Shown one piece after another: positions 50,601-57,717 of a stretch of DNA of 64,000 bases. Position 1 is the first letter of the stretch. Each line of letters opens with the position of its first letter. The stretch comes from Sinorhizobium terangae (lineage in GTDB: Bacteria > Pseudomonadota > Alphaproteobacteria > Rhizobiales > Rhizobiaceae), in the NCBI RefSeq assembly GCF_009601505.1, contig NZ_WITC01000099.1, positions 1-64,000 of the forward strand, read 5' to 3'. The notes under the pieces were generated by a model. It saw nothing but the letters and a program-made list of their open reading frames with translations, ran no database searches and was not told the origin of the DNA. The position numbers and the translations under genes were made by a program.

Positions 50601-50849
50601 GCTCGTCGACTTCATGTAGAGCATGTCGTCGACGCCGACGATCTGGCTTTCGATCGGTTGCGCCACGGTCGACTCGACCACCTCGGCGCCGGCGCCCGGG
50701 TAGCTGGCTGTCACGCTCACCTGCGGCGGCACGATATCGGGAAACTGCGCGATCGGTAGCGCGGTGAGCGCGATCAGCCCGGCGAGCGTCAAGACGATGG
50801 AGATGACCGCGGCAAAACGGGGACGATCGATGAAGATCTCGGAGATCAT
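47622..50849 (-). CDS. RND (HAE1) multidrug efflux pump
   Basis: A 1075-residue inner-membrane transporter of the AcrB/MexB family. The N-terminal membrane segment starts [15 protein letters not shown]. The proton-relay pair Asp411-Asp412 is in [18 protein letters not shown], and two large periplasmic loops and twelve membrane segments are present in full. It exports drugs, bile-salt-like compounds or plant phenolics using proton motive force. It starts three bases after the adaptor stop. No outer-membrane component gene lies nearby. Confidence 0.95.
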   Translation of the reverse strand: MISEIFIDRPRFAAVISIVLTLAGLIALTALPIAQFPDIVPPQVSVTASYPGAGAEVVESTVAQPIESQIVGVDDMLYMKSTSGADGSYTLTVTFAVGTDPDIATVNVQNRVSLAEARLPSEVRQTGVSVRKKSSALMQVIAIYGEGENTNFDNLFLSNYATINVMDTIKRVPGVGDASLFGAQDYSMRVVLDIDRLTSLGMTPTDVINALKAQNIQAAIGRIGAQPMTNDPLFQLNLQTQGRLTDPAQFENVVLRAEPDGSFVRIRDVAKVELGAASSDSSARFNGKPVAMIGTYLAPGANALEAAEGVRAALDRLAQAFPEGLTYKVSYDTSEFVEASVENVVHTLVEAFVLVIIVVFLFLGNWRATLVPLVAVPVALIGTFAVILAMGFSLNTVSLLALVLAIGIVVDDAIVVVENIERVMEENPGMQAPEAARLAMGEITGAIVAITLVLLSVFVPVAFIPGLSGQLFQQFAVAVSVSMVISAINALTLSPALCSILLKPHHGEKRGVLGWLSRRIDNGRDGYVYVAEKIARRAIIGLVLIAVAIGATGWLFRIVPTGFLPSEDQGMFFTEVRLPEGASYNRTNVALRQVENFLRGIEGVQDVTSVAGYSFLDGISKSNSAFAVVTMKPFAEREAVSASVNSAVATAMAKGVTIREAQVFAFNLPPILGLGTGSGFEYQLLDLQGRPAADIAATAGGLIIAANQNPKLGPTFTTYSASSPQLYLDIDRDRVQALGVSISDLFATLQGTLGSYYVNDFNLFGRSWKVNLQAAEADRDSVNDIQRLHVRNASGGMVPVASIARVDYIVGPQSMVRYNNNRSITLNGQPAPGVSSGEALQAMAALSATTLPPGFSYEWTGTALQELEAAGQTTVILALAVLFAYLFLVALYESWTIPIPVLLSVAVGVAGALVSVLIAGLSFDIYAQIGLVVLIALASKNAILIVEFAKFRREKGAGIVESAVEGARTRFRAVMMTSFAFIVGLIPLVTAQGAGMLSRRAVGTGVAGGMLAASLLGIFIIPALYVVFQWLRERGHKLAGLREHGTSVPPAVREAAETRDEHGDETRPHASIGQD

Positions 50850-50852
50850 GGC

Positions 50853-51971
50853 TCAGCCGCCCGTTGCCAGTGCCGCATCGACGGCGATACCTGGCCTGAC
50901 CTTGCCGACGCCATCGGTGATCACCCGTTCGCCCTCCTTGAGGCCCTTGGCGATCACCGCCTGGCCGCGAGCGGTCCGCTGGACGTCGACACGGCGAAGC
51001 TCGACCTTCGAGTCGTCCCCGACCACCATGACGAAGGCGCCTTGCTGGTCGCGCTGGATCGCCTGCTGGGGAACGGCGAGCACCTCCTGCTTGTCGGTCG
51101 CTTCGAGCGTCACGCGCACCAGCGTGCCGTCGAGCAGGAGGGCGTCGGGATTCGGAAACTCGGCCCTGACCGTGATCGTGTCGGTGCCCGCAGCGACATT
51201 GCTGGAGACGAAGTTGATCGTGCCCTTCTTTGGATAGGTGGTGCCGTCCGGCAGCAGAAGCTCGACATTGGCATCGCGGCCGACTTCGCCTCTCAGCGCG
51301 CGCTGGCGATATTCGAGAAAGATGGCGGTCGAGACCGGGAATTCGACATTGATCGGATCGAGCCGCGTCAATGTTACCAGCGCGCCGGAATCCGGACCGA
51401 CCAGCGCCCCGACATCGACGCTGGTAAGGCCGAGGACGCCGTCGAAGGGCGCGACGATCCGGGTATAGGAAAGATTGAGCTCGGCCGCCTGCTTGCTGCC
51501 GGTGAGGCGGACGATATCGGCCTCGGCCTTCTTCACCTGCGCATTGGCGGTATCGACCGTTGCCTGTGCGACCGTGTTGCTGGAGATTAGCCGCTGCGCG
51601 CGGTCGCGCTCGAGGACGGCGAGGTCGCGGGCTGCCTCGGCGGCCTCGATCGAGCCCTGGATCTCCTGGACGGCAGCCCGATAGGTGCCGTCCTCGACCT
51701 CATAGAGCAAGGTGCCGGCGGTGACCTTATCGCCTTCGGTGAAGTTGACTTTCTCCAGGAAGCCGGAAACGCGGGCGCGAATATCGACCCTCTGGATCGC
51801 CACCACCTTGCCGGTGAAATCCGCGCTTTCGCGCAGATCCATGATCGCGGCTGGCGCGACCACGACGGCGGGCGCCGGTGCCTGTGCCTGCTGAGCGAAG
51901 GCCGTCTGCGATGGAATTGCGACAAGCAAGCCCGCTGAAAGGGCGGCAGCCAGGATCCTCGAACCACGCAT
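50853..51971 (-). CDS. RND periplasmic adaptor
   Basis: A 372-residue MexA/AcrA-type membrane-fusion protein with a signal sequence (to about residue 26) rather than an evident lipobox. Seen are RVSGFLEKVNFTEGDKVTAGTLLYEVE (lipoyl half), a coiled-coil with RAQRLISSNTVAQATVD, LNLSYTRIVAPFDGVLG, and beta-barrel segments up to VLAVPQQAIQRDQQG. GGAGGA lies seven bases before the ATG. Operon with the RND pump. No regulator gene is adjacent, unlike the ABC exporter at 29-33 kb. Confidence 0.93.
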   Translation of the reverse strand: MRGSRILAAALSAGLLVAIPSQTAFAQQAQAPAPAVVVAPAAIMDLRESADFTGKVVAIQRVDIRARVSGFLEKVNFTEGDKVTAGTLLYEVEDGTYRAAVQEIQGSIEAAEAARDLAVLERDRAQRLISSNTVAQATVDTANAQVKKAEADIVRLTGSKQAAELNLSYTRIVAPFDGVLGLTSVDVGALVGPDSGALVTLTRLDPINVEFPVSTAIFLEYRQRALRGEVGRDANVELLLPDGTTYPKKGTINFVSSNVAAGTDTITVRAEFPNPDALLLDGTLVRVTLEATDKQEVLAVPQQAIQRDQQGAFVMVVGDDSKVELRRVDVQRTARGQAVIAKGLKEGERVITDGVGKVRPGIAVDAALATGG

Positions 51972-52059
51972 GCAACGTCCTCCTATGAACGAAACAGCTT
52001 TGAGGCGGCCCTTATTCTCCGCTGGAATATTGAAACCAGAGCATCTTCACCGTGGCAAG

Positions 52060-53217
52060 TCACGCAACTTCAGATTGATCGCTTGTCGACAGATTAGTTG
52101 CGTCCGGAGTCGAGGCGTCTCGCCGGGCCGAGCCCATCCAGGCGACGACGAGATCATAGAAGACGCCGAGCACGATCGGGCCGAGGAATAGGCCGATCAG
52201 CCCATAGGAGAGTGTGCCGCCGATGACGCCGGCGAGAATGACGAGCATCGGCGTCTTCAGCCCGCGGGCGACCAGCATCGGCTTCAACACGTTGTCGATC
52301 AGCCCGATCAGCGCGAGGATCAGCGTCAGGCCGAGGGCGGCGCGGGTCTCCATAGACATCCACGCCCAGATGACGACCGGCAGGAGCACCGGGGCCGGGC
52401 CGATCTGGATGATGCAGAAGATGAGCACTGCGAAGGCGAGCACGCTCGCCCCAGGAATATCGAAGAGCGAGAAGGCGAGCCCGGCAAGCAGCGCCTGCAG
52501 CAAGGCCACGCCGATCACGCCGCGTGCGACATTGCGGATCGTCGCGCCGGCGAGATCGACGAAGCCGGCGCCGCGGTCGCCGGCGACCCGACGGGCGAAA
52601 ATTTTCAGTCCTTCGCCGAGCCGCGGACCGGGGCGGAAGAGAAAGCCGGCGATGATGACCGAAACGATAAAGCCAATGAGGTCGACGCCGATGCGTGCGA
52701 TCTTGCCAATTACCGTGCCGCCCGCCTGCAGCAGCGACGGCGCAAGACGCTGCAGCGTCGCTTCAAGATTGCCGGAGGCCTGGGTCCAGGCGGTGTGAAG
52801 CCATTCGCCGATCAGCGGCCAGTCGCGCACGGCATCCGGCGGCGCCGGCACCGCAAGTGTACCTGCCGCCAGCTTTCCGAGAAGCGCCTGTACGGCTTCG
52901 GCGAAGCTCAGCGCGATCGCCGCCAGCGGGCCGGCGATCACCATGAGCGCGAGGAGCGTGATTGCCGCCGCCGCAAGGCGCGGCCGACCGCCGAAGAGGG
53001 CGGTCAGCGCCTTGAAAAGCGGATAGAGCGCAACCGCGAGAATACCGGCCCAGACGGCGATGATCGCGAAGGGGGCGACGAGGGTCAGCGACAAGTAGGC
53101 GAAAAGCGCAAGCACCCCGAGCCGCAGGAATTCGGTGACCCGAGGCTCGATCGACGCCGGGCTGGCCGAGCCGCTTGCGCCGGCTTCCGCCTTGACCGGA
53201 GCTTGCACATCATCCAT
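52060..53217 (-). CDS. AI-2E (PerM/TqsA-like) family membrane protein
   Basis: A 385-residue protein with seven to eight membrane segments in the AI-2E transporter pattern: FAIIAVWAGILAVALYPLFKAL at the start, and LQALLAGLAFSLFDIPGASVLAFA, FCIIQIGPAPVLLP and LIDNVLKPMLVARGLKTPMLVILAGVIGG near the end. Family members export AI-2 or act as Na+/H+ antiporters; the substrate here is unknown. GGGGAAG precedes the ATG at 53217. The open frame extends 5' through an intergenic repeat and is not used. Confidence 0.88.
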   Translation of the reverse strand: MDDVQAPVKAEAGASGSASPASIEPRVTEFLRLGVLALFAYLSLTLVAPFAIIAVWAGILAVALYPLFKALTALFGGRPRLAAAAITLLALMVIAGPLAAIALSFAEAVQALLGKLAAGTLAVPAPPDAVRDWPLIGEWLHTAWTQASGNLEATLQRLAPSLLQAGGTVIGKIARIGVDLIGFIVSVIIAGFLFRPGPRLGEGLKIFARRVAGDRGAGFVDLAGATIRNVARGVIGVALLQALLAGLAFSLFDIPGASVLAFAVLIFCIIQIGPAPVLLPVVIWAWMSMETRAALGLTLILALIGLIDNVLKPMLVARGLKTPMLVILAGVIGGTLSYGLIGLFLGPIVLGVFYDLVVAWMGSARRDASTPDATNLSTSDQSEVA

Positions 53218-53230
53218 GGCGACTTCCCCA

Positions 53231-53334
53231 CTGCATTTATCCTTAAATCGTACCCGATTTAAGGATAAAAACATGCAGTAATTCAAAGTGCTACAGCGTC
53301 CTTCGCACGTCTGATAAGACGCGCTGCGCCGTAG
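53231..53334. repeat. Two-palindrome intergenic repeat, copy 3
   Basis: CTGCAT...ATGCAG palindrome with stem ATCCTTAAATCG / CGATTTAAGGAT, linker AATTCAAAGTG, then CTACAGCG and ACGTCT / AGACGC ending GCCGTAG. It lies 13 bases upstream of the AI-2E family gene start, so it forms that gene's leader or promoter flank. Confidence 0.85.
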
Positions 53335-53406
53335 GGGCGAGAAACGCCCGCCGTCCGCGCGCCCCTGCAACGGTCGGCAAGTCCGCGTGATCCAGCTCTT
53401 TGAAGC

Positions 53407-53455
53407 GACGCAATTCCGGACGGAAAACCGTTGCACACTTTTCCTGGAATCGCTC
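53407..53455. repeat. Copy of a ~50-bp intergenic repeat
   Basis: The block from GACGCAATTCCGGACGGAAA to CTGGAATCGCTC has imperfect inverted ends (AATTCC / GGAAT). A diverged inverted copy lies at 22357-22406. Recognised by eye as a type recurring in rhizobia; not verified. Confidence 0.4.
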
Positions 53456-53584
53456 TGACTTCAGTTCAGGACCGGATCAGGCGGCGAGGGGAGTGTACAG
53501 CGAGGGTCGGGTGGCGGGAAGATGCGCCCGGACACGCGCCGTCCGGAAGGCGAGCTTCAATCGCCGGGGGCTACGGCGCGCCTT

Positions 53585-53691
53585 CTGCATGTTTCTTCAA
53601 ATCGTCGCCGACTTAAAGATGAAATCATGCCGCAATTCAAAGTGCTACAAGCGCCCCTGGCGTGCGTCTGAAAAGACGCGCGGCGCTGTAG
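53585..53691. repeat. Two-palindrome intergenic repeat, copy 4
   Basis: CTGCATGTTTC to ATCATGCCGCAATTCAAAG, then CTACAA and GCGTCT / AGACGC ending GGCGCTGTAG. This copy is more degraded than the others; the CTGCAT arm no longer matches its partner perfectly. Confidence 0.75.
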
Positions 53692-53787
53692 TGGGGCGCG
53701 CAACGCTCATTTAAGCAGTTTGAATTTCTGGATCGATTGGCCCGGCCGGAGCGAAGGCGAACTCCCTTCCCCGGCACGGATTTTCCG

Positions 53788-54024
53788 CTATCGGGCGCGG
53801 GCGACCTTCTTCGGTCCCGGCAGCAGGCCCTCGCGCTGGAGCTTCTTGCGGGCCAGCTTGCGGGTACGGCGAACGGCTTCCGCCTTTTCGCGCGCACGCT
53901 TTTCGGACGGCTTTTCGTAGGCGCTACGCGCCTTCATTTCGCGGAAAACGCCTTCGCGCTGCATCTTCTTCTTCAAAACGCGAAGGGCTTGCTCGATATT
54001 GTTATCCCTGACGAGTACTTGCAA
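53788..54024 (-). CDS. rpsU: 30S ribosomal protein S21
   Basis: A 78-residue basic protein with the S21 pattern: [20 protein letters not shown], then [32 protein letters not shown] and a Lys/Arg-rich C-terminal extension typical of Alphaproteobacteria. It binds the 30S platform near the 16S 3' end and helps initiation. The start is a TTG, preceded by GGAAGGA six bases upstream. A short hairpin (ACGGCA/TGCCGT, 54043-54056) lies directly before the binding site and might modulate initiation. Confidence 0.95.
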   Translation of the reverse strand: MQVLVRDNNIEQALRVLKKKMQREGVFREMKARSAYEKPSEKRAREKAEAVRRTRKLARKKLQREGLLPGPKKVARAR

Positions 54025-54173
54025 AGTCTGTCCTTCCTTTCAACGGCAGGTGCCGTGTTACGCGTTGCTCGAATGCGGTTTCGTCTGACGCGGAGAGGGG
54101 GCTCCCCGGTTCAAAATCCCGGACGGCACACCGCCTGGCGTCACCCGGAAAACGATTGGCTCAAGTGATTGTT

Positions 54174-54461
54174 TCACTTGGCTCCCTTTGTGCTCAACGG
54201 TTTGAGCCATGGTTTGCCGCTCACCGTCGCCGCCCCGTCGTCGTGGCGAACCGGCAAGTCCGTTTCGGAGGCATCGATGTCGCTCTCGAAGATGCGTCGG
54301 TCGAAGTTCTCGGTGCCGAAGCGGATGCGATACTGCGGCTCGCCGTATTCGGCCGCCGGTAGGGTTCCGACGATGCGGCATTTTCTATCGTCGCTTGCCG
54401 TCCGGGTGAGGTCGGCTCTGAGTACGACCGTGTCGCCAACACTGTAGCTGTTGCGGCTCAT
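54174..54461 (-). CDS. Small protein of unknown function next to cspA
   Basis: A 95-residue protein beginning MSRNSYSVGDTVVLRADL, with beta-strand-like segments (KCRIVGTLPAAEYGEPQYRIRFGTENFDRRIFESDI) that suggest a small barrel domain. AAGGAG lies six bases before the ATG at 54461. It sits between rpsU and cspA on the same strand, which suggests a role in translation or cold response, but no family is recognised. Confidence 0.65.
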   Translation of the reverse strand: MSRNSYSVGDTVVLRADLTRTASDDRKCRIVGTLPAAEYGEPQYRIRFGTENFDRRIFESDIDASETDLPVRHDDGAATVSGKPWLKPLSTKGAK

Positions 54462-54488
54462 CGCCATCTCCTTTGCCGAGACCTTCCG

Positions 54489-54583
54489 GAGGCAAAACAA
54501 AAAGGCCGGGCATTACCCCGACCTCTTCCTGTCATTCGCTTGGCGCTGCTGCCAGTACATCCGTGGTCAGCGGCGGCGAATGA
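54489..54583 (-). repeat. Duplicated Nudix 3' tail plus terminator, copy A (downstream of cspA)
   Basis: Read on the minus strand from 54583, this segment encodes HSPPLTTDVLAAAPSE and a stop at 54532-54534. The frameshifted Nudix gene ends HTPPLTADGQAAAPSE, stop at 57020-57022. The terminator that follows is also alike in both copies. So the 3' end of a Nudix gene has been copied behind cspA, or the two loci recombined. Confidence 0.7.
54493..54523 (-). terminator. Intrinsic terminator of cspA
   Basis: In minus-strand RNA GGUCGGG pairs with CCCGGCC (one G-U), followed by TTTTTGTTTTG. The plus-strand version would have a mismatch, which supports the minus orientation. Confidence 0.75.
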
Positions 54584-54587
54584 CAAA

Positions 54588-54797
54588 TTACGCAGCGCGC
54601 AGATTGTCCGCCGAGCTCTTGCCCGACTTGTTGTCGCGCACGATGTCGTAGCTGACCTTCTGGCCCTCGACGAGCGAGCGCATTCCGGCGCGTTCAACCG
54701 CGGAAACGTGCACGAACACATCCGTCGTGCCATCGTCGGGCTGGATGAAACCAAAACCCTTGGTGCTGTTGAACCATTTTACGGTGCCTGAATTCAT
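54588..54797 (-). CDS. cspA: Cold-shock protein
   Basis: A 69-residue OB-fold protein. RNP1 is KGFGFIQ (13-19) and RNP2 is VFVHVS (27-32). It binds single-stranded RNA and acts as an RNA chaperone. The promoter candidate at 54924-54951 would give a leader of about 120 bases, as in cold-shock mRNAs. Downstream is the duplicated Nudix tail and terminator. Several paralogues are usual in rhizobia, so the symbol is generic. Confidence 0.95.
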   Translation of the reverse strand: MNSGTVKWFNSTKGFGFIQPDDGTTDVFVHVSAVERAGMRSLVEGQKVSYDIVRDNKSGKSSADNLRAA

Positions 54798-55101
54798 AAC
54801 GATTTCCTTTCAATCGTTGGAGTTTCCGGACGAATATTCATCCGATTTGATCGATATTTGAGAGGAAATCTGTCGAGCGCGTCGGCGCTGAGGCAAAGGT
54901 CACAAGCAATGTTCGACGGGTCATATATAGACGTTATTAGCGGATATGCAATGGACGGGCGGAAATTAATCGGGAAAGCAGGTTTTGGGTGACGCGGAAA
55001 TACGATCGAGCCCGATGGGAACCCAAGATAATATTTCCGAGGACCATCGACACGCTGGCCGGCGTGTGCAGGCAGCGGTTTGGGAGCGGGGTGCAAACGA
55101 G
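54798..55101. other. 304-bp cspA leader and promoter region
   Basis: No gene seen. It contains the promoter candidate at 54924-54951 and a long AT-richer leader. A purine-rich GGAAA lies before the cspA ATG. Confidence 0.5.
54924..54951 (-). promoter_or_regulatory. Promoter candidate of cspA
   Basis: On the minus strand TTGCAT (54946-54951) and TATATA (54924-54929) are 16 bases apart, in an AT-rich patch about 120-130 bases before the cspA start. Confidence 0.5.
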
Positions 55102-56004
55102 CTAACCGGGCCGCCCGAGCACGTCGAGGAGCCAGACGAGACCGGTGTCCATCAACGCCGCCTTCGGCACAACCGCCTGGACGCTGGGGCTGCCGAGGCC
55201 CAGCGGCAGCTTTGTGGTGGCGACGGCGAAGCGCTCCGCATGCATCGCGACGAAGCGCTTCGGCAGAAAGCAGATCAGCTGCGTCTTGCTGACGAGATCG
55301 AGCGCCAGCAAAAAATTCGGCACGGCCAGGGCTACGCGGCGAGAGAGGCCGCGGCTTTCGAGCAGCTCGTCGACAATGCCCCGGGGGTCGCCTCTGGGGG
55401 CGACAAGCAGATGCTGCATGCGGCAATAGTTCTCGAGCGTCGGGTTTTCGAGGAAGGGATGGCCGCTCCGCGCTGCGACGACGAACTCTTCCTCGTAAAG
55501 CGGTTGCGCGGTGAAGCGGGCCGGCAGCTCGTAAAAAGGGGCGATCGCCACATCGATCAGCCGCCCATCGAGATCGGAAAGCGCCGTCTCCATTTGCATG
55601 TGACGCACGACGAGATCGATGCCCGGCGCGTTGCGGGCGATCTCGTCGAGCAGCGGCGGCAGGAAAACCGAGAAGCCATCGGCCGTGCCGATCGTGAAAC
55701 GGCGACGGGCGCGCGCTGGATCGAAGGGCTCGGCCGTGGAGATGACGCTTCTCACCCGCGCGAGAATATCGGCTATCGGCGTCGCCAGTTCCTTGGCGCG
55801 ATCGGTCGGCACTACGCCCTTCGGAGTCTTCAGGAAGAGCGGATCATTGAGCAGCCGCCGCAAGCGGCCGAGACCGTGGCTGACGGCCGAGGCGGAGAGG
55901 TTCAGCCTTTCGGCGGCGCGGCCGACATTCCCCTCGTCAAGCACTGTTTCGAAGAGCACCAGCAGGTTGAGGTCGGCGCGCGACAGGTCGATTTCATTCA
56001 GCAT
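55102..56004 (-). CDS. LysR-family transcriptional regulator
   Basis: A 300-residue NodD-like-branch LysR regulator. The helix-turn-helix is in LFETVLDEGNVGRAAERLNL SASAVSHGLGRLR (residues about 17-50). An effector domain of normal length follows. It is divergent from the DUF924 gene at 56096. A perfect inverted repeat overlaps its start codon, suggesting autorepression. Confidence 0.92.
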   Translation of the reverse strand: MLNEIDLSRADLNLLVLFETVLDEGNVGRAAERLNLSASAVSHGLGRLRRLLNDPLFLKTPKGVVPTDRAKELATPIADILARVRSVISTAEPFDPARARRRFTIGTADGFSVFLPPLLDEIARNAPGIDLVVRHMQMETALSDLDGRLIDVAIAPFYELPARFTAQPLYEEEFVVAARSGHPFLENPTLENYCRMQHLLVAPRGDPRGIVDELLESRGLSRRVALAVPNFLLALDLVSKTQLICFLPKRFVAMHAERFAVATTKLPLGLGSPSVQAVVPKAALMDTGLVWLLDVLGRPG

Positions 56005-56013
56005 AATGCTGAA
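55997..56013. promoter_or_regulatory. 17-bp palindrome over the LysR start codon
   Basis: TTCAGCAT and ATGCTGAA are exact inverted repeats around one base and include the ATG. A second, TGAA-N10-TTCA site (56010-56027) overlaps it, matching the T-N11-A character of LysR boxes. Confidence 0.5.
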
Positions 56014-56095
56014 ATCATATCACTTCATTCAGTATCCACAAAGTCGTAGGTCTTCGGGGAGGCCCCTGCGGTCTCCCAACCAACTGGAGGACGAA

Positions 56096-56776
56096 ATGAG
56101 CGACTTCATCGGGTATATCGAAAGCTTGGCGCTCTGCAGCTTGCAGCCAGCGGAGGGGCAGGGCCAACCACCGGCGCGTTCCGATGCGGCCGTCAACGCG
56201 CGGCTGCGCGAAGCGCTCACCGGCGAGGCGCTTGTCGGCGAGGACAAGGCGGCGGCGGTCATCAACTTCTGGCGCGACGCGGGACCGACACGTTGGTTTG
56301 CAAAGGAGCCGGAGTTCGACCGCGCCTTTCGCGAGCGCTTCCTCGCGAGCCACGAGGCGGCGGCCCGCGGTGAATTCTTGAATTGGACGGTTTCGCCGGA
56401 GAAGGCGCTTGCGCTCCTTCTTCTCCTCGATCAATTCCCCCGCAACGCCTTTCGCGGCACGCCGCGCATGTATGAGACCGACGCCCTGGCGCTCGGCATC
56501 GCACGCGCCGCCGTGGACGCGGGTTACGATCTCAAGGGACCGGCCGACCTGCAGCTCTTCTTCTATCTTCCGTTCGGCCATTCGGAAGAGCTTGCCGACC
56601 AGGAGCGCTCCGTCGAACTTGCCCGCCGTCTCGGGGAGCCGAGCCTTTCCCACGCCATAGGCCACCGCGATATCGTCCGCCGCTTCGGCCGCTTCCCGCA
56701 CCGGAACGGGATTCTCGGGCGGACGATGACGGAAGAGGAGCAACGGTTTCTCGACGCGGGTGGGTTTGCGGGGTGA
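56096..56776 (+). CDS. DUF924 protein
   Basis: A 226-residue protein with the DUF924 pattern: VINFWRDAGPTRWFAKEPEFDRAFRERF, LALLLLLDQFPRNAFRGTPRMYETDALA, FFYLPFGHSEELADQERSVEL and the end RFPHRNGILGR. The family is TPR-like and its function is unknown. GGAGGACG precedes the ATG. An N-terminal extension of about 50 residues precedes the domain. Likely regulated by the divergent LysR protein. Confidence 0.88.
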   Translation: MSDFIGYIESLALCSLQPAEGQGQPPARSDAAVNARLREALTGEALVGEDKAAAVINFWRDAGPTRWFAKEPEFDRAFRERFLASHEAAARGEFLNWTVSPEKALALLLLLDQFPRNAFRGTPRMYETDALALGIARAAVDAGYDLKGPADLQLFFYLPFGHSEELADQERSVELARRLGEPSLSHAIGHRDIVRRFGRFPHRNGILGRTMTEEEQRFLDAGGFAG

Positions 56777-56800
56777 GAGGGGGCGACGAGCGGACCCCTC

Positions 56801-56904
56801 CTGCATGTTTCCTTAAGTCGTAGCCGATTTAAGGATAAAAACGTGCAGCAATCCAAAGTGCTACAGCGTCCTTTGCGCGTCTGATAAGACGCGCGGCGCT
56901 GTAG
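56801..56904. repeat. Two-palindrome intergenic repeat, copy 5
   Basis: CTGCATGTTTCC to ACGTGCAG, linker AATCCAAAGTG, then CTACAGCG and GCGCGTCT / AGACGCGC ending GGCGCTGTAG. It lies 24 bases after the DUF924 stop. Confidence 0.85.
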
Positions 56905-56976
56905 TACAGGCCGAATCTCCTCCGACGACGTGAGCTTCGATGTCGTTGTTTTCAACGCAGCGAGCTACCGCATCTG

Positions 56977-57068
56977 AGGCAAGAAACAAAAATCCTCGGG
57001 TTACCCCGACTTCTTCCTGTCATTCGCTTGGCGCCGCTGCCTGTCCATCCGCAGTCAGCGGCGGCGTA
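56977..57068 (-). repeat. Nudix 3' tail plus terminator, copy B
   Basis: This is the matching segment to 54489-54583. The pair shares CCTGTCATTCGCTTGGCGC and most of the rest, including ACCCCGAC of the terminator stem and the A-rich flank. Confidence 0.7.
56985..57010 (-). terminator. Intrinsic terminator of the Nudix gene
   Basis: On the minus strand TCGGG pairs with CCCGA around a four-base loop, followed by GGATTTTTGTTTC. Confidence 0.6.
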
Positions 57069-57474
57069 TGCTCCCCGATCAGCTCCCGGTAATGCGGAAA
57101 GATGTGATCCGCGGTGAGCGGGGCGAGCGCCACGCCGTCAATGTCGAACGGCGAAACCCATTCACTTCCTCGATTTCGGCCGCGGGGTGAAAGTGAAGCT
57201 GCTCCGTCCTAACGAGGAAGACATCCGCATGGACGCGGTGTCCCGGTTCATTGGAGGATTCGGCGCTGAAAGCACCCAGGACCTCGAAGGACGCGGGCTC
57301 GACGTCAAGGTCGATCTCTTCCCTGAGCTCCCGCGCCAAGGCCGCATCCGGCATTTCACCGAGGCCGATCTTTCCGCCCGGCTGCATGAAGGCGCTCGCC
57401 CCGCGCTTGCGCATGAGGAGCGTTTGCCCGTCGGGGCGGATCAGGAGGGCAGCGGCGATGTGGATGGTGGTCAA
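57020..57474 (-). pseudogene. Nudix hydrolase gene with a one-base frameshift
   Basis: The Nudix box is present: GGKIGLGEMPDAALARELREE followed by IDLDV, i.e. the Gx5Ex7REUxEE pattern with Asp in place of the last Gly. The frame as read ends at 57079 in an Arg-rich tail. Adding one base near 57160 (a T on the minus strand) gives VNWVSPFDIDGVALAPL, then TADHIFPHYRELIGEHTPPL and a stop at 57020-57022, a normal Nudix end. The protein would hydrolyse a nucleoside diphosphate derivative. Decay and sequencing error cannot be told apart here. Confidence 0.75.
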
Positions 57475-57717
57475 GTTGATTGCCTTGCTTTGCGGCGGCG
57501 GAGCGCTGAATCACAGATGGGACAATAGGGTTGGCGTTAAGCGAGACCAACTGCACTGGGGGCCCAAGGGGCGAGGGCGTCGCGTTTGCCGCGGCGGCAA
57601 GCAGTGATCGAATTCAAATCGTTGTTAAGCGTCTTGATCGGATTCTACCTATGGTGGAGAATTCGATTCTGCTGCTATAACTCGCTGCACGAGAATCAGT
57701 TTAATTAGGATTGAGCG

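Noticed and set aside
54103-54126. tRNA T-arm-like sequence (CCGGTTCAAAATCCCGG)
   Set aside because: No matching acceptor, D or anticodon arms could be found around it.
57079-57180. Arg-rich C-terminus of the Nudix frame as a genuine protein end
   Set aside because: A one-base change gives a family-like end that also matches the copy near cspA.
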